DNA from: Fibrobacterota bacterium
GTDB lineage: Bacteria; Fibrobacterota; Chitinivibrionia; Chitinivibrionales; Chitinispirillaceae
DNA: 64,000 bases
Reading direction: 5' to 3'
Assembly (NCBI GenBank): GCA_023436145.1
Contig: JAEZKP010000004.1
Location: 1-64,000 of the forward strand
Shown here: piece after piece, positions 9,048 through 17,988 of the stretch
Numbering within the stretch: position 1 is the stretch's first letter
Layout of the letters: every line of letters starts with the position of its first letter
Program-made: the position numbers and the translations under genes
Notes under the pieces: generated by a model
Databases searched by the model: none
Told to the model about the DNA's origin: nothing
The model's input: the letters and a program-made list of their open reading frames with translations, nothing else

Positions 9048-10144
9048 TTCATTGTAACCTTGTAAAATTATTTACCAGTTTTGACACATTTCACCAAATG
9101 ATAAAGTACATCTATTAAGTAAAATCAAAACAATCAAATAAATCTTGTTATATTCGATATGCTTGTAAATTATTACATCGGCAATTAAATGTTACCCATA
9201 TTTACTACATTTATTCTGAATTTCCTAATGTTTTTAAGTATTTCAGAAAAATGTTGAGTAGTATTTAATTGCCGGAATAATAATAAGTTAAGATAAATAA
9301 GAATATTCAGCAAAGCAACAAATTTCTTACTAAAGTGTTGACAAAAACTGTCAACACCATATTTGATGTTTTTCTTCATTGTTCATTATGTTGAGTAAAT
9401 TAGTTTTCAATGAGTCATTTGTATTTACATATTGGTAGTAATAAACAATTATTCTGAATAATCCTCTTCATTCCAGATTTTCACCCGCTTATCATTAACA
9501 AAACACTTTTACTCTCTTTTCCATCATTTATACTACTTCTTCCAAATCATCAATTTTTCCGGATATTACCATGCAGAACCTGTCCACTCCAGCAATTGAA
9601 ATAAAAGAACCAAAGCCCCCTCCCCAGGAACTCTCCATCTCCCATTCTATCCTGTCATATATCCCTTATAGTCTGGCAACTGAATATCTTGCTATTCCTT
9701 ATAATATAGACACCAGGGGGAAGACTGAAAACCATGATGTTTTCTCCTGATAACCCCGACATCTTGCAAAAACTGCAACTTTTTACCGGAAAACTGATAA
9801 AACCAAAAAAAAATCGAGCGGGAAAACCTTCTTAAGCTCATCTCCAAACACTATGGCCCGATATCAGAGAAAAGTCAAAAAGAGTATAAAGAATCCGAAA
9901 AACGATTTTCTATCAACCTGACGACATCCACCATTACTATAGTAAATGACAATATCCATGATGTAGCTCTCAAATAGACGCATGATAAAATCTGAAACAA
10001 TTCGTAATGTAGCCAATAGCCACACTAATGATGGGCTGATTACATTATTGAGAATGCTTTTTCTATACCCATCGATAGTATCACCACTGCGGAGGAAGCA
10101 ATAAGAGAAGTTTCTGTTCTGGTGTAAAATTATTATAATTTTAT
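9048..10144. other. AT-rich upstream region grading into decayed coding sequence
   Basis: About 9048-9560 is AT-rich and presumably holds the promoter of the three secreted-protein genes transcribed leftward; I could not pick out convincing -35/-10 boxes. One 64-codon minus-strand frame (9185-9379) has no recognisable domain and is probably chance. The right half holds broken coding remnants, listed separately. Confidence 0.5.
9571..10128 (+). pseudogene. Decayed coding remnants, possibly IS66-like transposase N-terminus
   Basis: Short plus-strand frames follow each other with frameshifts and stops. An ATG at 9571 opens a 59-codon frame (MQNLSTPAIEIKEPKPPP...). The next frame reads NPDILQKLQLFTGKLI, and a shifted frame continues IERENLLKLISKHYGPISEKS and ends at a TAG after VNDNIHDVALK. 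A further frame ends IDSITTAEEAIREVSVLV just before the insertion sequence. The ENLLKLISKHYG-SEKS pattern recalls the N-terminal coiled coil of IS66 TnpC (leucine-rich, then FG..SEK), but this is a weak by-eye resemblance. Whatever it was, it is not an intact gene. Confidence 0.4.
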
Positions 10145-10169
10145 GGCTAATCTGACTTAAGTGTGGAAA
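10145..10169 (+). repeat. Left terminal inverted repeat of the ISL3 element
   Basis: GGCTAATCTGACTTAAGTGTGGAAA pairs, with a few mismatches, with the reverse complement of 11473-11497. The shared core is TTAAGTGTGGAAA. Confidence 0.75.
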
Positions 10170-10246
10170 GTTAGAAAAAAGTGTGTTGGCACCCCTGTTA
10201 TAGTTTAGTTTTATACCTCTTTCACAGCGAATGATGGAGGTAAAGG

Positions 10247-11485
10247 ATGCCAACGGAAATAGAAATACTAAACCGGCTAATAAATATCAAGGATTATGTT
10301 ATAGATTTAACAACAACAGAATTCGATGAGGAGAACAAAACAGTAAGATTTTTCATGGTACCTCAACATTCTGCTATCTGCAACCATTGTGGGAGTTTAT
10401 GCGATCAGGTAAAAGATAGGAAGCTCCGTGCGTATACTGATCTTTTTTTTGGTATCTGGAGAGCTGAAATCTGGATTTATAAGAGGCGTGTAAGATGCAG
10501 TAAATGTGGAGTCAGATCAGAGCGAACGCAGTTTGCAGATGACCGTTCAAACTACACCAGGAGATTTGAAGTGTCAGTGTTTAAGGACACCATAGAAGAA
10601 CCAATTGCAAAAGTTAGTAACCGTTGGGAAATGAGCTGGGATGCCGTTAAAAATATTGAGCATAAATATTTACAGATATGGGAAAAGTACAAAGGTCCAC
10701 CCAAAAAAGTTAAGTGGCTTGGTATAGATGAGATTTGCTTTGGCAGCAAAAGTAACCTTTATACCATAGTAAGTGACTTGGAGCGAGGTGAAGTATTGGG
10801 ATTAATATCTGGAAACAGTACTGGTTCTATTGATTCTTTTTTCAAACACGTGGGAGAAGCATTTTGTAACGGTATACAAGCGGTATGTATCGATATGTGG
10901 AAGGCATTTGATACAAGTGTCCGGATTAATTGTAAAAATGCCAAAATTATCTATGATAAATTTCATATCATGAGGCATCTTAATAACGCGGTGGATGAAG
11001 TTAGAAGAAATGAATTTTTCAGAAAAGGTGATGAAAAGCGAGAAATGATTCGCGGCAAAAGATGGCTGCTGTTGCGCAGGTGGTTTAATCTTTCTGTCAG
11101 TCAGAAACACCTCTTGAAGGATGTTTTTGCAATGAACAGAAGGTTGTCAAAAGCACATTACCTTAAGGAAATCTTTGGACATCTGTGGTTTTATAAAAAC
11201 AGAACCTGGGCACTGAACTTTTTGAATCGATGGCGTGCAGAACTCAGATGGCAACGACTATTGCCGTTAGAGAAGTTTTATTCAATGGTCGAGAAGCATT
11301 TGGATGGCATTTTAAATTACTGTGATATTAAACTTCCATTAGGGTTTGTGGAAAGCCTGAATGGAAAAATAAAGACATTACTTAGAAGGACTCGTGGATT
11401 TATAAATGAGCGACATTTTGCTTTGCGAATCATGTTTATGACAGATTCACAGAGATACAATTTTCTAAGTGGTTTCCACACTTAA
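10247..11485 (+). CDS. ISL3-family transposase
   Basis: A 412-residue DDE transposase. An N-terminal zinc ribbon has CNHC (C45, C48) and CSKC (C84, C87). The catalytic core follows with GIDE (D161), CIDMWKAFD (D216), the family block YDKFHIMRHLNNAVDEVR, and VESLNGKIKTL with E369. Length and motif order match full-length ISL3 transposases (roughly 400-440 aa). The stop codon at 11483-11485 lies inside the right inverted repeat, as is common for compact IS elements. No frameshift or missing catalytic residue is seen, so it is probably active. Confidence 0.93.
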   Translation: MPTEIEILNRLINIKDYVIDLTTTEFDEENKTVRFFMVPQHSAICNHCGSLCDQVKDRKLRAYTDLFFGIWRAEIWIYKRRVRCSKCGVRSERTQFADDRSNYTRRFEVSVFKDTIEEPIAKVSNRWEMSWDAVKNIEHKYLQIWEKYKGPPKKVKWLGIDEICFGSKSNLYTIVSDLERGEVLGLISGNSTGSIDSFFKHVGEAFCNGIQAVCIDMWKAFDTSVRINCKNAKIIYDKFHIMRHLNNAVDEVRRNEFFRKGDEKREMIRGKRWLLLRRWFNLSVSQKHLLKDVFAMNRRLSKAHYLKEIFGHLWFYKNRTWALNFLNRWRAELRWQRLLPLEKFYSMVEKHLDGILNYCDIKLPLGFVESLNGKIKTLLRRTRGFINERHFALRIMFMTDSQRYNFLSGFHT

Positions 11486-11497
11486 ACCAGAATGGCC
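11473..11497 (-). repeat. Right terminal inverted repeat of the ISL3 element
   Basis: Reads TTTCCACACTTAA...GGCC on the plus strand. Its reverse complement matches the left end, and it contains the transposase stop codon. Confidence 0.75.
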
Positions 11498-11608
11498 TAA
11501 TTTATTGCTTCACCTGAAGGACGGGTAAGCATGGAAACTTCAGGGACTTTTAGTGAAATTAAGCAACTCTTCTTATTTGTAGATATTTCAGGGAAGAAAA
11601 GCTTTCTT

Positions 11609-12517
11609 TCAAGCGGCTATCCCTTGTGCAGCAGATACGATTATAATAACTGCTTCAAGAGCAATGGTTGCATGTATCAATGGAAGCATTCGCAGACTGC
11701 GCTTTGGAACAGGCGCAGATAAGATTACGATGCAAGCTGTGGCAAGTAAACATAATGGTACCAGCACGACAAACGCAGCCCACTCCTGTAATTGATTCAC
11801 CATCAACCATATCAATGAAATATGTGCTACTGAGAAAAGGACTATCCACCAGGCGGTTCCACGGTTACCGTAAAGCAGCGGAATACTTTTCATGCCACGG
11901 GCTTCATCATTGCTGACATCAGCCAGATCGTTTACACCCAAATGAACCTGAGCAAGTGGATAAAAAACCAGCATGTAGATAAAAGCCAAAGGCGCTGGCC
12001 CGGCCACAGCCATAAAACCTGCAGCCGGAAACAAGGTAAAATCGGTACGGCCTAATAGTTGCGAAAACGGGAAACGCTGGTTGCGTTTTTTCACCTGATA
12101 AAACACTTCCACTAAATAGCAATAACATAAAGACAATAACACATAAACAGACTGCGGAAATGGCAGGAAAAAAATCAGGATTACAGTCAAAGCGGTAAAA
12201 ATCCAAAACACCAAAAGAGCGGTCGATGGTTTCATTTGCCCCTGCGCTATCGGACGCCGTCCAAACGGGCGCCAGTAACGGGTAAGCCCGTCAGTCTCAA
12301 TATCCTTTTTATCATACTCACGATCGACATAATCATTGAGCACAATGCCACCAGTTCCTCCCAGAAAACCAATCAGTGCAACATGGAGAAGAGAGAGCCA
12401 GGAAAATCTACCAGTAGCCTCAAATCCAAGCATAGCACCAGAGCAGAAAAGTAACGGCCACACCGGAGCAAAATGCAAACGAGTGAGATCAACGAAATTT
12501 TTAATACGGGAAGTCAT
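11609..12517 (-). CDS. UbiA-family prenyltransferase (first of two)
   Basis: A 302-residue polytopic membrane protein. The first Asp-rich motif of the UbiA superfamily is NDYVDREYD (NxxxDxxxD) near residue 61, and the second is DLADVSNDEARGMKSIP near residue 200; both bind the Mg-diphosphate of the prenyl donor. The sequence between and after is hydrophobic, consistent with about eight or nine helices. Family members transfer polyprenyl groups to quinone precursors, haem, chlorophyll or lipids; the acceptor cannot be told from sequence. It is the last gene of a minus-strand run with another UbiA homologue (36 bp upstream) and a flavodiiron protein. A quinone or other redox-lipid role is a reasonable guess but unproven. 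Confidence 0.85.
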   Translation of the reverse strand: MTSRIKNFVDLTRLHFAPVWPLLFCSGAMLGFEATGRFSWLSLLHVALIGFLGGTGGIVLNDYVDREYDKKDIETDGLTRYWRPFGRRPIAQGQMKPSTALLVFWIFTALTVILIFFLPFPQSVYVLLSLCYCYLVEVFYQVKKRNQRFPFSQLLGRTDFTLFPAAGFMAVAGPAPLAFIYMLVFYPLAQVHLGVNDLADVSNDEARGMKSIPLLYGNRGTAWWIVLFSVAHISLIWLMVNQLQEWAAFVVLVPLCLLATACIVILSAPVPKRSLRMLPLIHATIALEAVIIIVSAAQGIAA

Positions 12518-12553
12518 AGGGTGAAAAATAATTCCCGCGGAAGATAAGTAAAG

Positions 12554-13495
12554 TTATCTCCATAAAAGTGTAATCAAACCAAAGCTGTTAAACCCGGTTG
12601 AAGCTGCGATCGCGATTTGCATGACCTGATGATAATCAGGGGACAAGCTATTAAAGACAATTTTCCAGGAAAATCTTAAAAAAAGTAAGAAAGCCGGAAT
12701 CAGAAGCAATAGAAACAAAACGGCACACATTGTTCCTATAATTGATATGAATAGGTATGTAAAGCCTGTTACCGAAGCCCCAAACAGCACCCCAGACAGT
12801 ATGATTGTTCCTCTGACGCCTGCATATCTGCTGATGGTAATATCTCCTCTTTTTTCGTCTTGCTGATGCTGGAAGATTTCAAGCAGTGGTGATGCCGCCA
12901 ATATCATCAAAGTCATACAAATAGCAGCTATCAACTGATCTGATGATGGCAGGGCAAAGCCATTCTCTGAGAGCGAAGATGTTATGGCGATAAATGTGAT
13001 AAAACCCTGCCCTATGCCGGTGATAAGCCACCCTGTAAAGGGCCACCTTTTAAGCCGGGTCTTATCCCAGCTGTAAAGAATTGAAGCTGAAGCATAAAGG
13101 AGACATCCCCAGGCCATAACCGGTCCTGCAAAGAACGCTGTCAAGACTGCTGCGGTTTTAAAACCCAGAGATACCCAAAGTAAATCAGATGTCACCACAG
13201 GAGGTTTTCTGAGCATACCGATACTTTCGGTATCCCTGTCATAATATGCATTAAATCCGCTGGCACCCGGATAAAGAAACACATGAAGTGAGATGAAAAT
13301 GACAATCGCATTGCAGGGATCAAACCCGGGCGATACAGTCAGTGCAATCAGAAATACTGGAAGCAGGAAAAGAGAGAAGGGTATTCTGAGATGTAATAAT
13401 GTTGACCGGGAAATCAGGGGAAAATGGATCTGCATACCAGGAAATATCATTAACAGAGGTGTAAAAGGGAAAAGGTGCGATACAGATCGCACCAA
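12554..13495 (-). CDS. UbiA-family prenyltransferase paralogue (second of two)
   Basis: A polytopic membrane protein of up to 313 residues. Its first motif is FNAYYDRDTESIGMLRKPP, so the usual NxxxDxxxD has become NxxxDxxxE. The second region reads FQHQQDEKRGDITISRYAG. It is therefore more divergent than its neighbour. The true start may be an internal Met (MIFPGM or MQIHFPLI), since the first 15-20 residues look unlike the family; I keep the longest frame. It lies 14 bp after the flavodiiron gene and 36 bp before the other UbiA gene, so the three are probably co-transcribed. Substrate unknown. Confidence 0.8.
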   Translation of the reverse strand: MVRSVSHLFPFTPLLMIFPGMQIHFPLISRSTLLHLRIPFSLFLLPVFLIALTVSPGFDPCNAIVIFISLHVFLYPGASGFNAYYDRDTESIGMLRKPPVVTSDLLWVSLGFKTAAVLTAFFAGPVMAWGCLLYASASILYSWDKTRLKRWPFTGWLITGIGQGFITFIAITSSLSENGFALPSSDQLIAAICMTLMILAASPLLEIFQHQQDEKRGDITISRYAGVRGTIILSGVLFGASVTGFTYLFISIIGTMCAVLFLLLLIPAFLLFLRFSWKIVFNSLSPDYHQVMQIAIAASTGFNSFGLITLLWR

Positions 13496-13509
13496 AAAAG
13501 CTCTTCCAT

Positions 13510-14709
13510 TTACATATTCACAATGCTTGAGGCAAATCTCTTCCCCAGCTCATATCCGCTGTTAAAAAGCTCGGGACTGACTTTTCCGGGAAACTCCAAT
13601 CCTTCGGTGATCTCCCACTGAATGGCAGAAGTCATCTCCTGCACCTTTTTAAAAGCCCCCTTACTCCATCCATAACTTCCAAAGTACACAGCCTTTTTAT
13701 TACGGATGTTTTTCAGAACTGCTTTTTCCAGAATCTGCTGCATATAAGGAAACAGGGAGACTTCATAGGTAGGAGCTCCTATGACCACCCCCTTATTTTT
13801 AAGCAGTGATGGAAGCATATAGCTTGTGTGAGTGCGGGCAACGTCAAAGATTTCAGGTGTTAAACCGGCATCGGCTATTCCCTGGGCCACCGCATTCATC
13901 ATGGTTTCTGTGTTTCCATACATTGTTCCGTAAAGAAGAGTGATTCCCTTATCACCACCATCGCTACTGCATTGAGCCCATCTTTTGTACAGGTTGACAA
14001 TTTTACCCGGATCTTTCCGCCAGATAAGCCCGTGAGATGGTGCAATCATGGAGATGTCAAGGTCACCCAGTTTGGAGATTGCATTTAATACAGGTGTGGA
14101 AAACTTGGCCACAATATTTGCATAGTATCGGAGTGATTCTTTTTCGTAAAAAGACAAATCACCATATTCATCTTCAAAGAAAGCCCCCTGCAAGGCTCCA
14201 TATCCTCCGAATGCATCGCATGAAAAAAGCACTTTGGAAGAAATATCATAAGTAACCATGGTTTCCGGCCAGTGAACAAAAGGAACGTGAAAAAACTGAA
14301 GTTTATGATTGCCGGTATCGATAATCTCACCATCATTGACAGCTCTGATATTCTGACTTATATCATAATAATCCTTGAGCATTTTAACTGCTTTTTGAGT
14401 GCAGATTATCTCGAAGCGGTCATTTATCATACGCAGGGTTTTAAGCACCCCGGTGTGATCAGGTTCCATGTGGTTGACTATAACATAATCAAGCTGCTTA
14501 AGATCAACAACCCTGGAGATCTGGTCGAAAAAATCATCTGTTTTAAAACCTCTGGAGAGATCGACAAGCACATTCTTTTTGTCTTTAATAACATAGGAGT
14601 TGTAAGAAATCCCCACACCATCTATAGGCCATAATCCCTCAAAAAGATCGGTAGTTCTATCATTAACTCCAACCCAGAAAATATCATCCTTAAGACGGAC
14701 ATCATTCAT
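13510..14709 (-). CDS. fprA: A-type flavoprotein (flavodiiron protein)
   Basis: A 399-residue two-domain protein. The metallo-beta-lactamase-like half carries the diiron ligands HMEPDH (H80, E82, D84, H85), with further ligand regions around VHWPETM and FSCDAFGGYG. The flavodoxin half starts near residue 255 (YGTMYGNTETM for FMN phosphate) and contains GAPTYEVSLFPYMQ. Flavodiiron proteins reduce O2 to water and/or NO to N2O in the cytoplasm, protecting anaerobes. There is no C-terminal rubredoxin or flavin-reductase extension, so an external electron donor is needed. A GGGAGG ribosome-binding site lies just upstream of the ATG. It heads the run with the two UbiA genes. Confidence 0.95.
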   Translation of the reverse strand: MNDVRLKDDIFWVGVNDRTTDLFEGLWPIDGVGISYNSYVIKDKKNVLVDLSRGFKTDDFFDQISRVVDLKQLDYVIVNHMEPDHTGVLKTLRMINDRFEIICTQKAVKMLKDYYDISQNIRAVNDGEIIDTGNHKLQFFHVPFVHWPETMVTYDISSKVLFSCDAFGGYGALQGAFFEDEYGDLSFYEKESLRYYANIVAKFSTPVLNAISKLGDLDISMIAPSHGLIWRKDPGKIVNLYKRWAQCSSDGGDKGITLLYGTMYGNTETMMNAVAQGIADAGLTPEIFDVARTHTSYMLPSLLKNKGVVIGAPTYEVSLFPYMQQILEKAVLKNIRNKKAVYFGSYGWSKGAFKKVQEMTSAIQWEITEGLEFPGKVSPELFNSGYELGKRFASSIVNM

Positions 14710-14857
14710 AATACCTCCCTGAGCTTGTTTATAATCATGATAACAGGATAAAATAATTTTAGGCGCTGGCTGAACAGACTATTTGTTCTGGTAAGTATGA
14801 ATTCTATAAGATAAAGCAGAAAAAAAGTAGCAGTGTTAGTGAGGCATTATTAAAGGC

Positions 14858-14882
14858 AGGGGTAAAGTTTCACCTTACCCCT
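14858..14882 (-). terminator. Hairpin downstream of the RND efflux operon
   Basis: AGGGGTAA (14858-14865) pairs perfectly with TTACCCCT (14875-14882) around a 9-base loop, 18 bp past the stop of the RND gene. On the minus strand it is followed by GCCTTTAATAAT, a weak T-rich tail. Confidence 0.6.
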
Positions 14883-14900
14883 TATTTTAAGAATCAGTTT

Positions 14901-17900
14901 TCAGGCCTCTTTTTTAATTCCGAATAACCGGGATTTGATCTTCTCACCCCACTCTTCGAAAATTATGTAAAGGCACGGAATCACAATCAGTGTCAATAGT
15001 GTGGTTGCAGTCATACCGCCGATAACCGCTACTGCCAGGGGAGCCCAGGTCTCTGAACCGTCTCCTAACTTAAGAGCAAGCGGAATCATACCGATAATGG
15101 TAGTCAAAGCAGTCATTAGCACAGGTCTTATCCTGGTAATTCCACTTTCTTCAGCGGCCTCATACAAACCAGTGCCACGGGCTCTAAGCTGATTGATATA
15201 ATCAACCAGAACGATACCGTTGTTTACAGCGATTCCAACCAGTATCACTATACCTATCAATGCCATGACGCTGATCGGAGTATTGGTGATAAACATAAAT
15301 ATGAAAACACCGATAATTGACAATGGAACTGTAAACATTATGATGAAAGGATCCACCAGTGATTCAAACTGACTGGCCATCACCATATAAACCAGCAGTG
15401 CTGCAACCAGAACAGCTAGTATTAAATAGAAGTATGCTTCCTGCTGATCCTCAGCGGTACCGCCCATGATCAACATTAAATCAGAGGGGACAGCGATTTC
15501 CGACTGGATCTGCTCCACTTTCTTTACAGCAGTCTTCAGATCGATTCCAGCAAGATTACATCCTACTGAAACATATCTCTCCTGGTTTTCCCGGTAAATG
15601 GTAACCGGTCCCTGTGTTTCCCGGATATCTGCAATCTGACGCAAAGGAACGGCTCCGCCTGCAGGGATCGGAATAAGCAGATTCCCCAGGGCTTCTCTGT
15701 CCTGGCGGTACTTTTTATCCAATTGTACATAAATATTGTACTCATCGCCCTTTTCCCTGTATTGCGAAACAGTCTTTCCCTGAATAGCGGTTGACACAAT
15801 TGAGGCAACCTGGATGTTGGTCAGGCGCAGATCATTTAATACATCCTGTTTCAGATGTACATCCAGCTGCGGAATGTAATCGTTTACATTCACTCTTACA
15901 TCCACCAGTCCCTCCACTTTTCCCATTCGTGCTTTCAGATCGTCGGCAATTGCTTTGGCTCTGTTCAGATCATTACCTACAACTTTGATCTCTATCGCAC
16001 TCTCTCCACTGGACATCATATTACCGCTTTCAAAATGATAAGAGATCCCTGGAATTTCATCCAGTTTTTTACGTAAAGCTATCTCTATCTCCTTCTGACT
16101 TCTTTTCCTTTCGCTTTGGGGCTGAAGTCTCAGAGTAGTATTAATAGTGTTACCTGCAGAACCACCAGGATTAAAACCTTGCTGTACACCAAAGCGGAAA
16201 GTGGCGGTAACAATCTCAGGCACAGTTTCTTGAAGAATCTTTTCCACCTTAATAACCGTTTCTCTCAGAGAAGTCAAAGGCACTCCTGTTGCAGATTCAA
16301 TAGTTACATTGATCCTTCCCTGATCGTTTTCTGGCATGAATTCACCACCCATAAATGGCACTAAGCAACAGGAAAAGACAAGCATCACTATTGTGATAAG
16401 CAACACATATTTTTTATGATAAAGCGACCAGTGCAGAAGCTTCTGGTATTTATCGGTCAGCTTTTTTAATATATTTGGCTTATCACCCTTCTTGCTTTTT
16501 TTACTATCCAATTTTACTTTCAGAAGCACCGATGCCATCATTGGTACCAATGTCAAAGCAACCAGAAGTGAAACCGAAAGACTGAAGGTAACGGTAAGTA
16601 CCATCTCCCTGAATAGCTGCCCGGTAATTCCTGGAACAAAAAGCACTGGGACAAAAACACTCAGAGTTGTAAGAGTTGAGGCGATAATTGCCGTGCTCAT
16701 CTCAGAAGCTCCCTTTTCAGAAGCTTCTACACTTTTATGCCCCAGGCTCCGATAGCGGAAAATATTCTCCAGAACAACGATGGAGTTGTCCACCAGCATT
16801 CCTATTGCCAGTGCAAGTCCAGCCATGGAAATAACATTAAGAGTCAAATCGGACAAATACAGCACAGCAAAGGTCAGTATTATCGATATCGGCATGGAAA
16901 TAGCCATTATCAAACTGCCGCGAAAGCTTCGTATAAAAACAAAAATAACCAGAATCACAACGATAAGAGACATTATTGCTGTGTCAGAGAGGTTTTTTAA
17001 AGAGTTGGAGGTAAATTCCGAAGTGTCAAACAGTATTTCAAAATCAACGCCCTGAGGAAGGACTTTTTTAATTTTTTCCAGTTCCTTTTTTACTTGTCCG
17101 GCAGCCTGCACTGTATTGGCATCCGATTGCTTGCTTATAATTAATGCGACTCCCTGCCTGCCATTAACACGTACATCACCGGTCTGTTCCTTAAAACCAT
17201 CCTTCACTGAAGCCACATCTTGTAGTTTCAAAGGAACAGTTCCGGGTTTTACAACTACATTTCTGATCTGTTCCAGACTTCTGTATTCACTGTAAATACG
17301 GAGATTAAATTCTTTGGTAAATGTCTTGATATTTCCGGAAGATACCAGGCCTGCACTGCTTTGGATTGCCATAGCCACATCCTGAGGCGAAAGCGAATGC
17401 GAAGCTAACAGCACCGGATTAAGATCTACATTGATCTGACGCTCAAATCCACCGGAAATCTCCACAGATGCAACTCCCTCGACTCGCTCAAGAAGAGGTT
17501 CCACCCTGTCTTCACCAAGCTTGCGAAGCTCTGCCGGTCCAAGATCCTTGGAGTTCATGGACAACATCAATATGGGCATCATTGATGGGTTCAAAGCCAG
17601 CACAAACGGCTCCTCTGCATCACTGGGAAGATAGTCCCTTATCATGTCAAGAGCATTTCTTACATCTGTTTCTGCCTTGTCCATGTTGGTTCCATAAACA
17701 AACTCCAGCATTACCATAGAGTTGCCGTTGGTCGAATTGGAGGTGATTTTCTTGATGTTTTCGGTAGCGCTCACCGCCTCCTCGATAGGCCTGGTGACCA
17801 GATTCTCGATGTCTTCAGAGCTGACTCCCGAATAACTGGTAAACACCAGCACTATCGGGAAGTCAATGTCCGGAGTCATTGCTACTTTTAATTGGGTCAA

Positions 17901-17984
17901 AGAGAAAATTCCAAACCCGATAGCAATGATATAGATCATCGCCAGCGTGACTTTTCTTTTTATTGAGATTCCAGTTAAGTTCAT
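14901..17984 (-). CDS. RND (HAE1/AcrB-type) multidrug efflux inner-membrane transporter
   Basis: A 1027-residue protein of standard AcrB length, with two sets of six transmembrane helices and two periplasmic loops of about 300 residues. It starts GISIKRKVTLAMIYIIAIGFGIFSL, with the TM1-adjacent loop VSSEDIENLVTRPIEEAVS. The TM4 proton-relay segment reads AIGMLVDNSIVVLENI, so one of the two AcrB aspartates (D407/D408 in E. coli) is Asn here. The second half has VLVGIAVNNGIVLVDYINQLRARG and RIRPVLMTALTTIIGMIPLAL, typical of HAE1 pumps. It exports drugs or other amphiphiles using the proton gradient, together with the MFP gene 4 bp upstream and the TolC-like gene before that. Substrate range cannot be inferred. 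Confidence 0.95.
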   Translation of the reverse strand: MNLTGISIKRKVTLAMIYIIAIGFGIFSLTQLKVAMTPDIDFPIVLVFTSYSGVSSEDIENLVTRPIEEAVSATENIKKITSNSTNGNSMVMLEFVYGTNMDKAETDVRNALDMIRDYLPSDAEEPFVLALNPSMMPILMLSMNSKDLGPAELRKLGEDRVEPLLERVEGVASVEISGGFERQINVDLNPVLLASHSLSPQDVAMAIQSSAGLVSSGNIKTFTKEFNLRIYSEYRSLEQIRNVVVKPGTVPLKLQDVASVKDGFKEQTGDVRVNGRQGVALIISKQSDANTVQAAGQVKKELEKIKKVLPQGVDFEILFDTSEFTSNSLKNLSDTAIMSLIVVILVIFVFIRSFRGSLIMAISMPISIILTFAVLYLSDLTLNVISMAGLALAIGMLVDNSIVVLENIFRYRSLGHKSVEASEKGASEMSTAIIASTLTTLSVFVPVLFVPGITGQLFREMVLTVTFSLSVSLLVALTLVPMMASVLLKVKLDSKKSKKGDKPNILKKLTDKYQKLLHWSLYHKKYVLLITIVMLVFSCCLVPFMGGEFMPENDQGRINVTIESATGVPLTSLRETVIKVEKILQETVPEIVTATFRFGVQQGFNPGGSAGNTINTTLRLQPQSERKRSQKEIEIALRKKLDEIPGISYHFESGNMMSSGESAIEIKVVGNDLNRAKAIADDLKARMGKVEGLVDVRVNVNDYIPQLDVHLKQDVLNDLRLTNIQVASIVSTAIQGKTVSQYREKGDEYNIYVQLDKKYRQDREALGNLLIPIPAGGAVPLRQIADIRETQGPVTIYRENQERYVSVGCNLAGIDLKTAVKKVEQIQSEIAVPSDLMLIMGGTAEDQQEAYFYLILAVLVAALLVYMVMASQFESLVDPFIIMFTVPLSIIGVFIFMFITNTPISVMALIGIVILVGIAVNNGIVLVDYINQLRARGTGLYEAAEESGITRIRPVLMTALTTIIGMIPLALKLGDGSETWAPLAVAVIGGMTATTLLTLIVIPCLYIIFEEWGEKIKSRLFGIKKEA

Positions 17985-17988
17985 CTTT

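Larger units (their letters stand above)
10145..11497 (+). mobile_element. ISL3-family insertion sequence
   Basis: About 1.35 kb carrying one transposase gene, bounded by imperfect inverted repeats of about 25 bp at 10145-10169 and 11473-11497, sharing the core TTAAGTGTGGAAA. Flanks read TAATTTTAT on the left and TAATTTAT on the right, which may be an eroded 8-bp target duplication (8 bp is usual for ISL3). The element sits between decayed sequence and the UbiA operon. An intact transposase and recognisable ends suggest it is fairly recent. Confidence 0.8.

Noticed and set aside
9185..9379. 64-codon minus-strand frame in the AT-rich gap
   Set aside because: No ribosome-binding site or recognisable pattern; likely chance in AT-rich DNA.
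9864..10253. 129-codon minus-strand frame
   Set aside because: Spans decayed sequence and the IS left end; a gene crossing an IS terminus is implausible.
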